Assembly: GCA_017540385.1 (NCBI GenBank)
Contig: JAFYBD010000240.1
Coordinates: 1-8,160 of the forward strand
DNA length: 8,160 nt
Reading direction: 5' to 3'
From: Lentisphaeria bacterium
GTDB taxonomy: Bacteria; Verrucomicrobiota; Lentisphaeria; Victivallales; UBA1829
Numbering within the stretch: position 1 is the first letter of the stretch; each line of letters opens with the position of its first letter. This document shows positions 1 to 5,855 of the stretch, one piece after another. Position numbers and translations under genes: made by a program. The notes below the pieces were generated by a model. It worked only from the letters and a program-made list of their open reading frames with translations, did no database searches and was not told the DNA's origin.

Positions 1-2491
1 CTCCGTGCTGGCCGAGGCGAACCATCCGGCGGCGTTCTCCGTGTACGGCGGCCGCTACGGCCTCTCGTCGAAGGACGTCGACCCGGCGCAGATCGAGGCC
101 GTCTTCCGCAACCTCGCATCGGAGAAGCCCATGAACGGCTTCACGATCGGCATCGTGGACGACGTGACGCACCGTTCGCTCCCGATCGGGGCTCCGCTCT
201 ATCCCGACGACGAGCACATCGTCTGCTGCAAATTCTGGGGCCTCGGTTCAGACGGCACCGTCGGCGCGAACAAGAACACCGTGAACATCATCAACGCCCA
301 CACCCCGAAGTACGCCCAGGCGTATTTCGAGTACGACGCGAAGAAGTCGTTCGGCGTAACCAAGTCCCACCTGCGGTTCGGCGACAAGCCGATCCGTTCC
401 TCCTACTACGTGAAGGCCGCCGACTTCATCGGCTGCCACAACGCCACCTACATCTCCAAGTACGACGTCGTCGGCGAACTCAAGCCGAACGGCACGCTGC
501 TGCTGAACTGCCCGTGGACGCCAGCCGAACTCGAATCGAAGCTCCCGGCGCATGTGAAGCGCACGCTCGCCGAACGCCACGCGAAGCTCTACATGATCGA
601 CGCGGTCTCCATCGCGGAGCGTCTCGGCCTCGGCAGCCACATCAACATGGTCCTGCAGGCCGCGTTCTTCCGTCTCGCGAACGTGATCCCGGTCGACGAG
701 GCCGTGGCGTTCATGAAGGACGCCGCGAAGAAGACGTATTTCGCCAAGGGCGACGACGTGGTGAACCGCAACCTCGCCGCCATCGACGAGGGCGTGAAGG
801 GCCTGGTCGAGGCTCCCGTGCCCGAATCCTGGCTCTCCGCGCAGGACCCCGCGCCCGTCGCGCGTCCCGGCCTGCCCGAGGTCGTAACGAAGCTGCTCGA
901 GCCCATCAACGCCCAGAAGGGCGACGACCTCCCCGTGAGCGCGTTCAAGGGCTACGAGGACGGCGTGATCGACATGGGCCTGACCGCGTTCGAGAAACGC
1001 GACATTGCCGTTCACGTCCCGGTCTGGGACCCCGCGAAGTGCATCCAGTGCAATCGTTGCGCGTTCGCGTGTCCGCACGCCGTGGTCCGTCCGTATCTGC
1101 TGACCGCCGAAGAGGCCGCGGCCGCCCCCGCTCCGCTCCGCACGGAACCCGCCAGGGGCGACAAATCCGGCCACCTCTTCACGCTTCAGATCAGCGCCTC
1201 CGACTGCACCGGCTGCGGCGTCTGCGCCGCCGTCTGCCCGGCGAAGGAAAAGGCGCTCGTCATGACCCCGAACGCCGAGACCGATCACGACCTCGCGAAC
1301 TGGAATTACCTGCTCTCGCTCCCCGCAAAATCCGACGTCTTCAACCCCTATTCGATCAAGGGCAGCCAGTTCCGCCGTCCGCTCCTCGAGTTCTCCGCCG
1401 CCTGCGCCGGCTGCGGGGAGACGCCGTACGCCAAGCTCCTCACGCAGCTCTTCGGCGACCGTGTGTACTGGGCGAACGCCACCGGGTGTTCGCAGGCGTG
1501 GGGGTCGCCCATGCCCGGCATCCCGTACACGGTCAACCAGCGCGGATTCGGCCCGGCGTGGACCAATTCGCTCTTCGAGAACAATGCGGAGTTCGCGCTC
1601 GGCATGCTGCTCTCCTCGAAGAAACAGCGCGAGATGCAGGTCATCCGCGTGAAATCCCTGCTTGAAAAATCCGTTCCGGACGCGGTCAAGTCCGCGCTTC
1701 AGACCTGGCTTGACGCGTTCGACGATTTCGACGCGTCCCGCACGGCGTCCGATGCGCTCTGCGATGTCCTGACCGCGAACCGCGCCGCGTTCGACTCCGA
1801 CTCCGCCGCGCTCGCCGATGAGATCGTGCTCCACCGCGACCAGCTCGCGAAGAAGACGTTCTGGATGTTCGGCGGCGACGGCTGGGCGTACGACATCGGA
1901 TTCGGCGGCCTCGACCACGTGATCGCGACCGGCGAGAACATCAACGCGCTGATCGTGGACACCGAGGTCTATTCCAATACAGGCGGCCAGTCCTCCAAGG
2001 CCACCCAGATCGGCGCAGTCGCGCAGTTCGCCAGCTCCGGCAAACGCAGCCCGAAGAAGGACCTCGGGCGCATCTTCATGACCTACGGCAACGTCTACGT
2101 CGCGTCCGTCGCGATGGGAGCCGACCCGAACCAGCTCATGAAGGCGCTCCAGGAGGCCGAAGCCTACCCCGGACCCTCCGTCGTGATCGCCTACGCCCCC
2201 TGCATGACCCACGGCCTCAAGTGCGGCATGAACAACGTCCAGCAGGAGATGAAGGCCGCCGTCGACGCCGGATACTGGTTCCTCTACCGCTACAACCCGG
2301 CCAACGAGAAGCCGTTCACGCTCGATTCCCCGGCGCCGACCAAGGATTACCGGAGCTTCCTGAAGGGCGAGGTCCGCTTCGCCGCGCTCGAACGCACCTT
2401 CCCCGACAACGCCGCGACGCTTTTCGAGACCGGCAGCAGGCTCGCCGCGAAGAAGTACGCCGAGTACAAGAAGCTCGAGGAGAACCAGTAA
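1..2491 (+). CDS. nifJ: Pyruvate:ferredoxin (flavodoxin) oxidoreductase, 5'-truncated by window edge
   Basis: This cytoplasmic enzyme oxidises pyruvate with CoA to acetyl-CoA and CO2 and passes electrons to ferredoxin or flavodoxin. The frame is open from base 2. Residues are counted from the Val codon at base 5 (828 aa). The order is the end of domain II, then the gamma-type domain with GLGSDGTVGANK (79-90). A two-cluster ferredoxin domain follows, with Cys 346/349/352/356 and Cys 401/404/407/411. The TPP domain contains CAGCGE (Cys 467, 470), ATGCSQAWG (Cys 495), GDGWAYDIG (624-632), SNTGGQ (657-662) and YAPCMTHG (Cys 733). Cys 467, 470, 495 and 733 match the proximal 4Fe-4S ligands of the family. 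By the Desulfovibrio africanus layout about 340 N-terminal residues, including the pyruvate pocket, lie before the window. The protein ends where domain VI ends, so the oxygen-protective domain VII is absent. Lysine is mostly AAG, which suggests high expression. Other 2-oxoacid substrates cannot be excluded without domain I. Confidence 0.97.
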   Translation, partial: SVLAEANHPAAFSVYGGRYGLSSKDVDPAQIEAVFRNLASEKPMNGFTIGIVDDVTHRSLPIGAPLYPDDEHIVCCKFWGLGSDGTVGANKNTVNIINAHTPKYAQAYFEYDAKKSFGVTKSHLRFGDKPIRSSYYVKAADFIGCHNATYISKYDVVGELKPNGTLLLNCPWTPAELESKLPAHVKRTLAERHAKLYMIDAVSIAERLGLGSHINMVLQAAFFRLANVIPVDEAVAFMKDAAKKTYFAKGDDVVNRNLAAIDEGVKGLVEAPVPESWLSAQDPAPVARPGLPEVVTKLLEPINAQKGDDLPVSAFKGYEDGVIDMGLTAFEKRDIAVHVPVWDPAKCIQCNRCAFACPHAVVRPYLLTAEEAAAAPAPLRTEPARGDKSGHLFTLQISASDCTGCGVCAAVCPAKEKALVMTPNAETDHDLANWNYLLSLPAKSDVFNPYSIKGSQFRRPLLEFSAACAGCGETPYAKLLTQLFGDRVYWANATGCSQAWGSPMPGIPYTVNQRGFGPAWTNSLFENNAEFALGMLLSSKKQREMQVIRVKSLLEKSVPDAVKSALQTWLDAFDDFDASRTASDALCDVLTANRAAFDSDSAALADEIVLHRDQLAKKTFWMFGGDGWAYDIGFGGLDHVIATGENINALIVDTEVYSNTGGQSSKATQIGAVAQFASSGKRSPKKDLGRIFMTYGNVYVASVAMGADPNQLMKALQEAEAYPGPSVVIAYAPCMTHGLKCGMNNVQQEMKAAVDAGYWFLYRYNPANEKPFTLDSPAPTKDYRSFLKGEVRFAALERTFPDNAATLFETGSRLAAKKYAEYKKLEENQ

Positions 2492-2510
2492 CCGATTTCG
2501 GCAAAGTGTC

Positions 2511-2533
2511 GTGCCCGGGCGAAAGTCGGGCAC
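2511..2533 (+). other. GAAA-capped RNA hairpin between nifJ and the DUF1848 gene
   Basis: GTGCCCG (2511-2517) pairs perfectly with CGGGCAC (2527-2533). Inside, C2520-G2525 can close a GAAA tetraloop, with G2519-U2526 as a wobble pair and G2518 bulged. A C(GAAA)G loop is a known very stable RNA cap, so the structure probably acts in the transcript. It starts 20 bases after the nifJ stop. No T-run follows, so it does not look like an intrinsic terminator. Protection of the upstream mRNA 3' end or differential operon expression are possible roles (inference). Confidence 0.55.
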
Positions 2534-2544
2534 AGCCGCAATCC

Positions 2545-2578
2545 AGGCGCAGCTTGGTGCCGAGTGGAGGCGCAGCTT
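2545..2578 (+). repeat. Two 11-base direct repeats ahead of the DUF1848 start
   Basis: AGGCGCAGCTT occurs at 2545-2555 and again at 2568-2578, with a 23-base period. The second copy overlaps the Shine-Dalgarno GGAGG of the downstream gene. The first copy can form a small hairpin, GGCGC (2546-2550) with GTGCC (2557-2561, one G-U pair). This is exact in the sequence; its function is unknown, and a chance duplication remains possible. Confidence 0.5.
2566..2570 (+). promoter_or_regulatory. Shine-Dalgarno GGAGG fixing the GTG start at 2581
   Basis: GGAGG lies 10 bases before GTG 2581. Other in-frame GTG codons at 2506 and 2557 lack a comparable site and would add residues ahead of the conserved VIINTG beginning. 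This makes 2581 the preferred start. Confidence 0.75.
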
Positions 2579-2580
2579 CC

Positions 2581-3537
2581 GTGATCATCAACACAGGCGG
2601 TCGGACCGACACGGTCCAGTATTTCTCCCCCTGGCTGCTGAAACGCTTCGCCGAGGGGTATGTGCTCGCGCGCAATCCGCTCTTCCCGGACAAGGTCGCG
2701 CGGTACGAGCTCGACCCGGAGGTCGTCGACTGCGTCGTCTTCTGCTCGAAGAACTACCGCCCGATCCTGCCCCGGCTCCGCGAGATCACCGACCGGTTCC
2801 GCACGTATTGTTTCTACACGATCACGGCCTACGGTCGCGACGTGGAGCCGGGCGTGCCGGGGATCGCGGAGAGCATGGAGACGCTGAAGGAACTCGCCTC
2901 GATCATCGGGCCCCGGCGCGTGGCGTGGCGTTACGACCCCGTGCTCCTCACGAAGACCTACACCATCGAACGCCACAAGGACACGTTCGCGCGCATGGCA
3001 GCCGAACTCGCGCCGCACATCGACCGCTGCGTGTTCAGCTTCGTCGAGATGTACCGGAAGGTCGAACGCAACATGCCGGAGCTGATCCCGCTCGGCGACG
3101 ACTACAGAAACGAGCTTGCGGAGTTCCTCGGCGCGACAGCCGCCCGCTGCGGATTCCCGATCCAGACCTGCGGCACCAACGGCGACTACACGCGTTTCGG
3201 CATCCGTTCCTCCGGCTGCATGACGCTCGACATCCTCGGCCGCGCCAACGGCGTCACGTTCCGCAAGCTCAAGCACCCCGGCATCCGCGAGGGCTGCCAC
3301 TGCATCGAGACGCGCGACATAGGGGCGTACGACACCTGCCTGAACGGCTGCAAATACTGCTACGCGAATCAGGACCCGCACAAGGCGTTCGGGAATCGCC
3401 GTTTCCACGACCCGGATTCCCCGCTCCTGCTCGGGCACCTGAAACCCTCCGACGTCGTCACCTCCGCGCAGCAGAAATCCTTCCTCGCGAAACCCTCCGA
3501 TTCACGGGACGCCTCCTCCCAGCCGGATTTGTTCTGA
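2581..3537 (+). CDS. DUF1848 family protein with C-terminal radical-SAM-like cysteine cluster
   Basis: This 318-aa protein starts at GTG, supported by GGAGG 10 bases upstream. It matches the DUF1848 pattern throughout: VIINTGGRTD at 1-10, LDPEVVDCVVFCSKN at 44-58, TITAYGRDVEP at 80-90, WRYDPV at 116-121, SGCM at 211-214, EGCHC at 237-241 and GAYDTCLNGCKYCYAN at 248-263. Cys 253, 257 and 260 form CX3CX2C, the spacing of the radical-SAM cluster. In this family it sits at the C-terminus, whereas true radical SAM enzymes carry it near the N-terminus. Cys 197, 213, 239 and 241 are further candidate ligands. There is no signal peptide or membrane segment, so it is likely cytoplasmic. It follows nifJ by 89 bases with no AT-rich promoter between them, so co-transcription is likely. 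The biochemical function is unknown; an iron-sulfur or SAM-linked role is inference. The last 30 residues look like a divergent tail. Confidence 0.9.
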   Translation: MIINTGGRTDTVQYFSPWLLKRFAEGYVLARNPLFPDKVARYELDPEVVDCVVFCSKNYRPILPRLREITDRFRTYCFYTITAYGRDVEPGVPGIAESMETLKELASIIGPRRVAWRYDPVLLTKTYTIERHKDTFARMAAELAPHIDRCVFSFVEMYRKVERNMPELIPLGDDYRNELAEFLGATAARCGFPIQTCGTNGDYTRFGIRSSGCMTLDILGRANGVTFRKLKHPGIREGCHCIETRDIGAYDTCLNGCKYCYANQDPHKAFGNRRFHDPDSPLLLGHLKPSDVVTSAQQKSFLAKPSDSRDASSQPDLF

Positions 3538-3552
3538 AAACCAACCGTTCCT

Positions 3553-4479
3553 TCAGCGGCGGAAAAGACGCCGTTTGAGCTTGATGAAACGCCACACCCA
3601 CGGAGCCGCCCAGGCGAAGGAACGGAAGAACGGCCACCAGCCGTGCCGCAGCGACAGCGGCAGTTCGGATGGCGTCACGATCTTCTCCGCGACCAGCCAG
3701 TCCACGACCTGCATGATGTCGTCATGCCATATCATGGAACGCCGGTTCCACATCCGCCACGGCTTCGGATTGTAGGCGATGTGGGCGTAATAACGGTTCT
3801 TGTCCGCGCTGCCGTTGGCCTTGTAGGTGCCCGCGACGAGCGGCGCTTCCGGGTCGAAGCACAGCAGGCTTCCGAGCACGCTTTCGTCGGTCTGGAAATA
3901 CGCCGTGCCCTTCTTCGAGACGATCTCCACGTCGGGAGGCAGCACGTTTTCGATCTGCTGCTGCCAGCGCCGCAGGAACGGGAACTGGCTGCGGTGGACT
4001 ACGATGAACGGGTTGTTGACCCGGGTATCGTATCGGCTCTTCGGGAGCGCCGCTCCGAAATGCCGCTCGATGTCCTTCCGCCAGACTTCCAGGTTCTCCG
4101 GCGTGAAGTCGGGCGGCACGGGATCGTATTTGCGGATGACCATCTCGTCGGGGGAATCCCCCGTGAGCCATTCGCTGCAGTCGCCGATGAACATCCCGTC
4201 GGCGTCCGCCCAGCAGACCCATTCGGTCTTCACGTCGTCGCAGCTCATCACCAGGGGTTTCTGGCATGCCACGCACTTGCGGCTGTACGGCAGTTCGAGG
4301 ATGGTCACGCCGCCGAGAGCGAGGAGACGGCGTTTCATCTTCTCCGGCCAGCCCGTCGCACCGATCACCGCGGGGTGCATCATGCCGTTACGGCGCATGC
4401 TCGCCACCAGCAATATGGCTCCCCAGGCGAATGCGGCGTCTCCGGCCGTGACGACCGTGGTTTTGATGTTGTCGTTCAT
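3553..4479 (-). CDS. Probable DxD-type glycosyltransferase (GT-A / GT8-like)
   Basis: This 308-aa protein begins MNDNIKTTVVTAGDAAFAWG, a typical nucleotide-sugar transferase opening. It has CWADADGMFIGD (89-100), whose D92 and D94 form a DxD metal and sugar-nucleotide motif. VNNPFIVVHRSQFPFLRRW (154-172), YFQTDESVLGSLL (194-206) and HIAYNPKPWRMW (233-244) resemble the acceptor-side segments of GT8-like enzymes. It should transfer a sugar onto a surface glycan or lipid acceptor; donor and acceptor are not predictable. The C-terminus (280-308) is rich in Trp, Phe, Arg and Lys, which suggests peripheral attachment to the inner membrane. Cys 69 and 72 form CXXC. An in-frame TTG at 4575 would add 32 residues, but it falls between the -35 and -10 of the best promoter, so ATG 4479 is chosen. 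No clear Shine-Dalgarno precedes it. The gene converges on the DUF1848 gene with 15 bases between stops and is divergent from the next two transferases. Confidence 0.75.
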   Translation of the reverse strand: MNDNIKTTVVTAGDAAFAWGAILLVASMRRNGMMHPAVIGATGWPEKMKRRLLALGGVTILELPYSRKCVACQKPLVMSCDDVKTEWVCWADADGMFIGDCSEWLTGDSPDEMVIRKYDPVPPDFTPENLEVWRKDIERHFGAALPKSRYDTRVNNPFIVVHRSQFPFLRRWQQQIENVLPPDVEIVSKKGTAYFQTDESVLGSLLCFDPEAPLVAGTYKANGSADKNRYYAHIAYNPKPWRMWNRRSMIWHDDIMQVVDWLVAEKIVTPSELPLSLRHGWWPFFRSFAWAAPWVWRFIKLKRRLFRR

Positions 4480-4554
4480 AGGTGCGCTGTCCGTGGTCCG
4501 TGTGAGGTTGTTTCCCGGTCCGGGTCGATCCGAATATCCGACAGGCTTTCCATA

Positions 4555-4582
4555 AATATACAAGTTTTTGTCCAATTTTCAA
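4555..4582 (-). promoter_or_regulatory. Sigma70-type promoter for the minus-strand glycosyltransferase
   Basis: On the minus strand TTGAAA (4582-4577) and TATATT (4560-4555) are separated by 16 bases. Transcription would begin near 4548 and leave a leader of about 70 bases before ATG 4479. That leader holds the palindrome CCCGG-T-CCGGG (4514-4524). The boxes are visible in the sequence; activity is inferred. Confidence 0.55.
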
Positions 4583-4634
4583 GATTGTTGCACGAGATTG
4601 TCGGAAAAATCCGCCGGAATCCCGTCCGTCCCTT

Positions 4635-4657
4635 CTGGTTTTTTTCTGAAAAACCAG
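4635..4657. repeat. Perfect 9-bp inverted repeat, candidate operator or hairpin
   Basis: CTGGTTTTT (4635-4643) is the exact reverse complement of AAAAACCAG (4649-4657), with five bases between. A T-G wobble and a T-A pair extend it to 4633-4659. It ends 9 bases before the -35 box of the plus-strand promoter and lies about 50 bases upstream of the minus-strand -35. That position suits a regulator site shared by both directions. The next T-run begins only 13 bases later, so it is not a standard terminator. Confidence 0.5.
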
Positions 4658-4689
4658 GATGCCGCCTTGCTTTTTTTGAAAATCCATGG
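4639..4689. repeat. Imperfect direct repeat of a T7-TGAAAA-CCA element
   Basis: Seven T, an optional C, then TGAAAA, one variable base and CCA occurs at 4639-4657. A close copy runs from 4671 to 4689, 32 bases further on, about three helical turns. The first copy overlaps the right part of the inverted repeat. The second fills the spacer of the plus-strand promoter. It could be a tandem binding site; because it is largely A/T homopolymer, chance similarity is possible. Confidence 0.35.
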
Positions 4690-4695
4690 TATATT
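4667..4695 (+). promoter_or_regulatory. Sigma70-type promoter for the two-gene glycosyltransferase operon
   Basis: TTGCTT (4667-4672) and TATATT (4690-4695) have a 17-base spacer, and TGG immediately before the -10 gives an extended -10. Transcription would start near 4702, about 37 bases before ATG 4739. The -10 hexamer is the same as in the divergent promoter. Confidence 0.55.
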
Positions 4696-4738
4696 TATCA
4701 TGTTAATTTGCATCTAAGTCTTCTGTATTTGTTACAAT

Positions 4739-5821
4739 ATGAGACCGTTTTTTTCCATCATCATGGCGTGCTGCGATGTGGAACCGTACATCCGGGAAGC
4801 CGTGGAGTCTGTGACGAAGCAGTCCTTCGGAGACTGGGAGTGTATCTGCGGCGTCGAGGAATCGAAGGACCGCACGGAGGAGATCCTGCGTGAAATGGCC
4901 TCCGCCGATCCCCGCATCCGGATCTTCACCCATCCCCGCAGCGGGTCGTGTTCCGCCACACGGAACGTCGGCACCGACATGGCCCGTGGCGAATACGTGA
5001 TCTTCCTCGACGGTGACGACACCATCGCGGACGGCTCGCTGGCACGGATCCACGACAAGATTGCCGCGCGTCCCGGCGCGGACCTCTATCCCTGCCAGAT
5101 CGTAGCCTATACAGAAGGCACGGACGAACGCGAAATCCGCGAGAACTACCCGCCGGAATCTTCGCCCGAAGAAATGACTGGCCCCGAAGCGTCGATTCTG
5201 CTGTGTCGTCTCTGGAACCATCGTCTCTGCCCCATGCTCCAGATGACCGTGTTCCGGCGGGAATATCTGATCGAACGCGACCTGAAGTGCATTTACGGCC
5301 TCCGGCGGCAGGACAGCGAATTCTCCCCCCGCGCGCTCTACCGCGCGAAACGGGTGGTCCCCCTGCACGAGCCTTTCTACTTGTACCGCATCCGCGCGAA
5401 CTCCGTTTCGGACGCGGCGAAGAAACCGGGGATCTATCTGAAGGACTGGGCCATCATTCATAGATCGCTGTTTGCGTTTCACGCCGAGGTCTCGAAGGAA
5501 CCGGGTTTTGACAGGTACATCTCGGAGCGCGTAGCGTACCAATGGCTGCGGCGCATTGTTTATTTCTGGTTCTCGCCCGACAATCTCCGGGCGGTCCCGC
5601 GCGCGAAACGCGTGGAAACGCTCTCCATGCTGTTCGAAAACGGCACCGGAGATTTCAAGCTGCTGGCGCAGTATGCGCCGTGTCGCACCCGGATGGCGAT
5701 GAGCTGGATTCTGATGTTTGTGAAGCATCCCGCCTGCCGCGGCTTTGTCGAATTCCTTTTCAAACTGCAATTCCGGCTGTCCGCCAGGCTCCGCAAAACC
5801 GCGAAAGACATCAGAGTCTGA
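4739..5821 (+). CDS. Family 2 glycosyltransferase (GT-A fold)
   Basis: This 360-aa protein opens with FFSIIMACCDVEPYIREAVE (residues 4-23), the standard GT2 nucleotide-binding start. SATRNVGTDMARGEYVIFLDGDD follows at 72-94, with the DxD-type metal motif at D91-D94. QDSEF (191-195) stands where many relatives have an ED-type catalytic acid, making D192 the candidate base. From about 240 onward there is a basic, aromatic C-terminal region without clear transmembrane helices, consistent with a cytoplasmic enzyme at the inner membrane. It probably adds a sugar from an activated nucleotide donor to a growing envelope glycan; the specific sugar cannot be read from sequence. The start is set by the conserved opening. 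No Shine-Dalgarno is visible before ATG 4739, which is preceded by TTACAAT. The downstream transferase begins 34 bases after its stop, so the two are likely one operon. Confidence 0.93.
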   Translation: MRPFFSIIMACCDVEPYIREAVESVTKQSFGDWECICGVEESKDRTEEILREMASADPRIRIFTHPRSGSCSATRNVGTDMARGEYVIFLDGDDTIADGSLARIHDKIAARPGADLYPCQIVAYTEGTDEREIRENYPPESSPEEMTGPEASILLCRLWNHRLCPMLQMTVFRREYLIERDLKCIYGLRRQDSEFSPRALYRAKRVVPLHEPFYLYRIRANSVSDAAKKPGIYLKDWAIIHRSLFAFHAEVSKEPGFDRYISERVAYQWLRRIVYFWFSPDNLRAVPRAKRVETLSMLFENGTGDFKLLAQYAPCRTRMAMSWILMFVKHPACRGFVEFLFKLQFRLSARLRKTAKDIRV

Positions 5822-5841
5822 CGATGACCGCCAATCTGCCC

Positions 5842-5847
5842 GGAGTG
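5842..5847 (+). promoter_or_regulatory. Ribosome binding site for the GT4 gene
   Basis: GGAGTG lies 8 bases before ATG 5856 and fixes that start. An ATG at 5851 in another frame is followed by a stop after one further codon and can be ignored as a gene start. Confidence 0.65.
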
Positions 5848-5855
5848 AACATGCA

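Noticed and set aside
248..2533. Minus-strand open frame of 761 codons opposite the oxidoreductase gene
   Set aside because: Its protein is low-complexity Arg/Val/Gly/Glu-rich with no recognisable domain. It is what G/C-ending codons of the real gene produce on the other strand.
2511..2533. Intrinsic terminator after nifJ
   Set aside because: The stem is strong but is followed by AGCCGCAATCC, with no T-run.
2347..3438. Minus-strand open frame of 363 codons opposite nifJ and the DUF1848 gene
   Set aside because: It spans two recognised plus-strand genes and their spacer and has a shadow-like Arg/Ala/Val composition.
3538..3552. Bidirectional terminator between the convergent DUF1848 and glycosyltransferase genes
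   Set aside because: The 15-base gap holds no inverted repeat or T-run; any terminator would have to lie inside the coding ends, and none is evident.
4480..4575. Thirty-two-residue N-terminal extension of the minus-strand glycosyltransferase from TTG 4575
   Set aside because: The TTG lies between the -35 and -10 boxes of the best promoter, and the added residues do not resemble the start of a glycosyltransferase.
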